DNA from: F23-D06 sp963643165 | GTDB taxonomy: Bacteria; Bacteroidota; Bacteroidia; Bacteroidales; WCHB1-69 | Assembly (NCBI GenBank): GCA_963643165.1 | Contig: CAVIJD010000009.1 | Span: 1-64,000, forward strand | Reading direction: 5' to 3' | Length of the DNA: 64,000 nucleotides | Part shown: positions 62,048 through 64,000 of the stretch, one piece after another | Numbering within the stretch: position 1 is the stretch's first letter | Layout of the letters: each line of letters opens with the position of its first letter | Translations under genes and position numbers: made by a program | Notes under the pieces: model-generated | Database searches by the model: none | Seen by the model: the letters and a program-made list of their open reading frames with translations, nothing else | What the model was told of the DNA's origin: nothing

Positions 62048-62899
62048 TCAAAACAAAACAGTTTTCAAACTCAGGTCAAGGCTGGAGATATGGTGGGTAA
62101 ATGCGCCGATGGATATAAAATCGACGCCGGTTGCGGCATAATCGTGCAGCGTTTCGCGCACAATGCCGCCCGAGGCCTCGGTTTCGTAGCGGTGGTCCAC
62201 GATGCGGACCGCCTCACGGATCTGGTCCGGCGTGAAGTTGTCGAACATAATGCGGTGAACGCCGCCGTGTTGCATGACCCTCTGCACATCGTCAAGGCTG
62301 CGGGTCTCGATTTCGATTTTGAGGTTCAGCCCGCGTTCCGCCTGATACGTCCTGGCGGCATCGATGGCTTTCTCAATTCCGCCGGCAAAGTCGATGTGGT
62401 TGTCTTTAAGCATCATCATATCGAAGAGCCCGAACCGGTGGTTTTGCGCGCCGCCAGTCTTGACGGCATATTTCTCGAAGATGCGCATATTCGGTGTCGT
62501 CTTCCTCGTGTCCAAAAGCGTCACGCCCGTATCTTTCACCTCATCCACACAAATGCGCGTCGCCGTAGCGATGCCGCTCATCCTTTGCAGGAAATTAAGC
62601 AATGTTCTTTCGGCCGTTAGCATCTTTTGAGCCGAGCCTTTCAGTCTGAATGCGACATCGCCTTTGGCAATCTTGTCGCCGTCTTTCAGATACTGTTCCA
62701 TCTCGATGGCGGGATCCACTTGCCGGAGCACTTCGCGTGCCACGTCTATGCCGCAGAGGATGCCGTCTTGTTTCACCAGCAGCCGCATCTCCCCTTGGGC
62801 TGTCTCGGGTATGCACGAAAGCGAGGAGTGGTCGCCGTCGCCGATGTCCTCCTGCAAGGCCATTCTGACCAATTGCTCTATCTGTTGTGTGATTGTCAT
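62048..62899 (-). CDS. nadC: nicotinate-nucleotide pyrophosphorylase (quinolinate phosphoribosyltransferase)
   Basis: Turns quinolinate and PRPP into nicotinate mononucleotide in de novo NAD synthesis. 283 residues. The N-terminal domain has LQEDIGDGDHSS. The barrel has TLLNFLQRMSGIATATR, DTRKTTPNMR, KYAVKTGGAQNHRFGLFDMMMLKDNH and a final FISIGAFTHH. Start at 62899 overlaps the preceding stop (ATGA). The frame continues upstream to 62968 without conservation. nadA and nadB are not here. Confidence 0.97.
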   Translation of the reverse strand: MTITQQIEQLVRMALQEDIGDGDHSSLSCIPETAQGEMRLLVKQDGILCGIDVAREVLRQVDPAIEMEQYLKDGDKIAKGDVAFRLKGSAQKMLTAERTLLNFLQRMSGIATATRICVDEVKDTGVTLLDTRKTTPNMRIFEKYAVKTGGAQNHRFGLFDMMMLKDNHIDFAGGIEKAIDAARTYQAERGLNLKIEIETRSLDDVQRVMQHGGVHRIMFDNFTPDQIREAVRIVDHRYETEASGGIVRETLHDYAATGVDFISIGAFTHHISSLDLSLKTVLF

Positions 62900-63387
62900 T
62901 TTTTTACCGTTATTTCTGGGGTTTCTATTACATTGCTTTTGTTCAGGTCTCTGTCCACAAGGTAGCAAGACAATTTGACCGTATCATAAGATGAAAAAAG
63001 ATTGTTGATATAGGTCAGCACCTTAATGTCGCCCTCAATGGACTCGGGGACGTTTTGGCTCAGCACGGGCACGCGGACGTGCAAGGGTGTCGGCAGTTCT
63101 ACCGGCACCCACTCGCCCTGCTGTTTCTCATAATATTCGATGAAAAAATTGTAGTAGTACAACGAGTCTTGCGAAAAAACGCCCGTCGTGTCAGATTCGT
63201 CCAGTCCTATGTTCCCGTCACCGTCCTGAAAGTGGACGACAAGTTCTGCCTGGCTGTCAACGCCTGTGCCATCGTCTATCTTCTCAATTGAGACAAATTC
63301 GATGTGCGGAATCTCCGAAAACTTATCGTGGGGATAGCAGCCGCACAGCAAGGCGGCGCACCAGACGAATATCCGCAATTTTCTCAT
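62896..63387 (-). CDS. small lipoprotein of unknown function
   Basis: 163 residues with lipobox LLCGC (Cys17), followed by CYPHDKFSEIPHIEFVSIEK. The rest is a beta-rich domain with an Asp/Gly turn HFQDGDGNIGLDESDT that looks calcium- or metal-binding, as in other short Bacteroidota lipoproteins. Hydrophobic strands alternate to the end. It overlaps nadC by 4 bases and follows hutH by 8. Function unknown. Confidence 0.8.
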   Translation of the reverse strand: MRKLRIFVWCAALLCGCYPHDKFSEIPHIEFVSIEKIDDGTGVDSQAELVVHFQDGDGNIGLDESDTTGVFSQDSLYYYNFFIEYYEKQQGEWVPVELPTPLHVRVPVLSQNVPESIEGDIKVLTYINNLFSSYDTVKLSCYLVDRDLNKSNVIETPEITVKK

Positions 63388-63395
63388 CCGTGTCT

Positions 63396-64000
63396 TTATT
63401 GCATGGTGACGTGTACGCTACGCACAAAGTCGATAGACTTCTGGATAAGTTCGTGCATATAGGTGTCGTTCTCCACAAACGGAACCTCTTCGCGATATGC
63501 CGCCACAAAATCCTCAATGAAATCGGACGACCGGAGCGGGCGGCGGAATTCGAGGGCCTGTGCCGCGTTGAACAACTCGATAGCCAAGATCTTCTCCACG
63601 TTGTTGATGACGAGATAGCATTTGGTTGCGGCATTGGCGCCCATGCTCACGTGGTCTTCCTGACCTTGTGACGATTCAATGGAGTCGGTAGAGCAAGGCA
63701 TCGTGAACGCCTTGTTCTGGTTAACGATAGAGGCAGCCGCATACTGCGGTATCATAAAGCCGGAGTTGAGACCGGGGTTCTTGACCAAGAAAGAAGGAAG
63801 GCCGCGCTTGCCGGAGATGAGTTGGTAAATGCGGCGTTCGGAGATGTTGCCCAGTTCAGCCATTGCGATAGAGAGGAAATCGAGCACCAAGGCGAGCGGC
63901 TGACCGTGGAAGTTGCCGGCCGAGACAACGATGTCCTCATCGGGGAACACCGTCGGATTGTCGGTGACGGAGTTGATTTCCGTTTCAACCACAGTCTGCA
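63396..64000 (-). CDS. hutH: histidine ammonia-lyase, C-terminal part (runs off the window)
   Basis: The last 200 or so residues of histidine ammonia-lyase, which deaminates histidine to urocanate. Recognised by ETEINSVTDNPTVFPDEDIVVSAGNFHGQP, SGFMIPQYAAASIVNQNK and SSQGQEDHVSMGANAA. The MIO-forming Ala-Ser-Gly lies in the missing N-terminal part. The frame is open to base 64000, so the internal GTG near 63992 is not the start. No other hut gene is downstream; the following genes are a lipoprotein and nadC. Confidence 0.95.
   Translation of the reverse strand, partial: QTVVETEINSVTDNPTVFPDEDIVVSAGNFHGQPLALVLDFLSIAMAELGNISERRIYQLISGKRGLPSFLVKNPGLNSGFMIPQYAAASIVNQNKAFTMPCSTDSIESSQGQEDHVSMGANAATKCYLVINNVEKILAIELFNAAQALEFRRPLRSSDFIEDFVAAYREEVPFVENDTYMHELIQKSIDFVRSVHVTMQ

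Noticed and set aside
1..64000. Mobile elements, phage, CRISPR or defence islands
   Set aside because: No transposase, integrase, spacer-repeat array, restriction or toxin-antitoxin gene was recognised; gene content is core and envelope.

Overview
The window is a stretch of chromosome from an anaerobic Bacteroidota (Bacteroidales-like) bacterium, probably an uncultured fermenter. Five things point there. It has a short (286-residue) primary sigma factor of the Bacteroides type. Promoters of the form TTTG, 19-20 bases, TAnnTTTG recur, several exact. It carries type IX secretion and gliding components or substrates (GldD, PorV-like, C-terminal sorting domains). It has an S46 dipeptidyl peptidase. 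Its anaerobic enzymes include the [FeFe]-hydrogenase maturase HydG and a B12-dependent ribonucleotide reductase. Shine-Dalgarno sites are nearly absent, with one striking exception at pyrB. I saw no phage, insertion sequence, CRISPR array or rRNA.

Layout. 1-2011: an unresolved edge fragment, then a TM1266-type regulator and hydG. 2072-9296 (minus): holA, and a coupled unit secA > glycosyltransferase > CoA-disulfide reductase-rhodanese. 9487-15319 (plus): mltG and a ROK sugar kinase, then a 409-base gap with a structured leader, nrdJ and a lone LutA-like CCG-domain protein. 15431-16041 (minus): rpmA and rplU. 16171-24177 (plus): htrA, primary sigma, gldD, a T9SS-sorted nuclease, a cysteine-free DksA-like protein, lspA, an S46 peptidase and a flavodoxin-like lipoprotein. 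24223-32289 (minus): a YiiX-like lipoprotein, nucleotide-sugar dehydrogenase, tRNA-Cys, pyrI, pyrB, a 1008-residue tandem TldD/PmbA-like exported protein and purA. 32424-34464 (plus): trxA and a POT peptide transporter. 34601-41949 (minus): tRNA-Glu, nfo, an outer-membrane barrel, purM, queA, a GSCFA protein and uvrD/pcrA. 42222-48554 (minus): greA > HIT > transketolase N-half > lptF/G > glycosyltransferase > dxs. 48633-58425 (minus): TonB-dependent receptor > 1566-residue T9SS-sorted protein > PorV-like porin. 58545-64000 (minus): an acidic membrane protein, then hutH > lipoprotein > nadC > AsmA/DUF748 > YihY.

Most of the content is core metabolism and envelope biology. The parts that go beyond routine are the receptor/giant substrate/PorV locus, the tandem TldD-like protein whose metal sites look lost, an intergenic inverted repeat behind an orphan promoter near 42.1 kb (possible small RNA), the nrdJ leader hairpin, and the isolated transketolase N-half. 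I found no clear new defence or mobile system. All calls are from reading the sequence and remembered family features; no database search was run.
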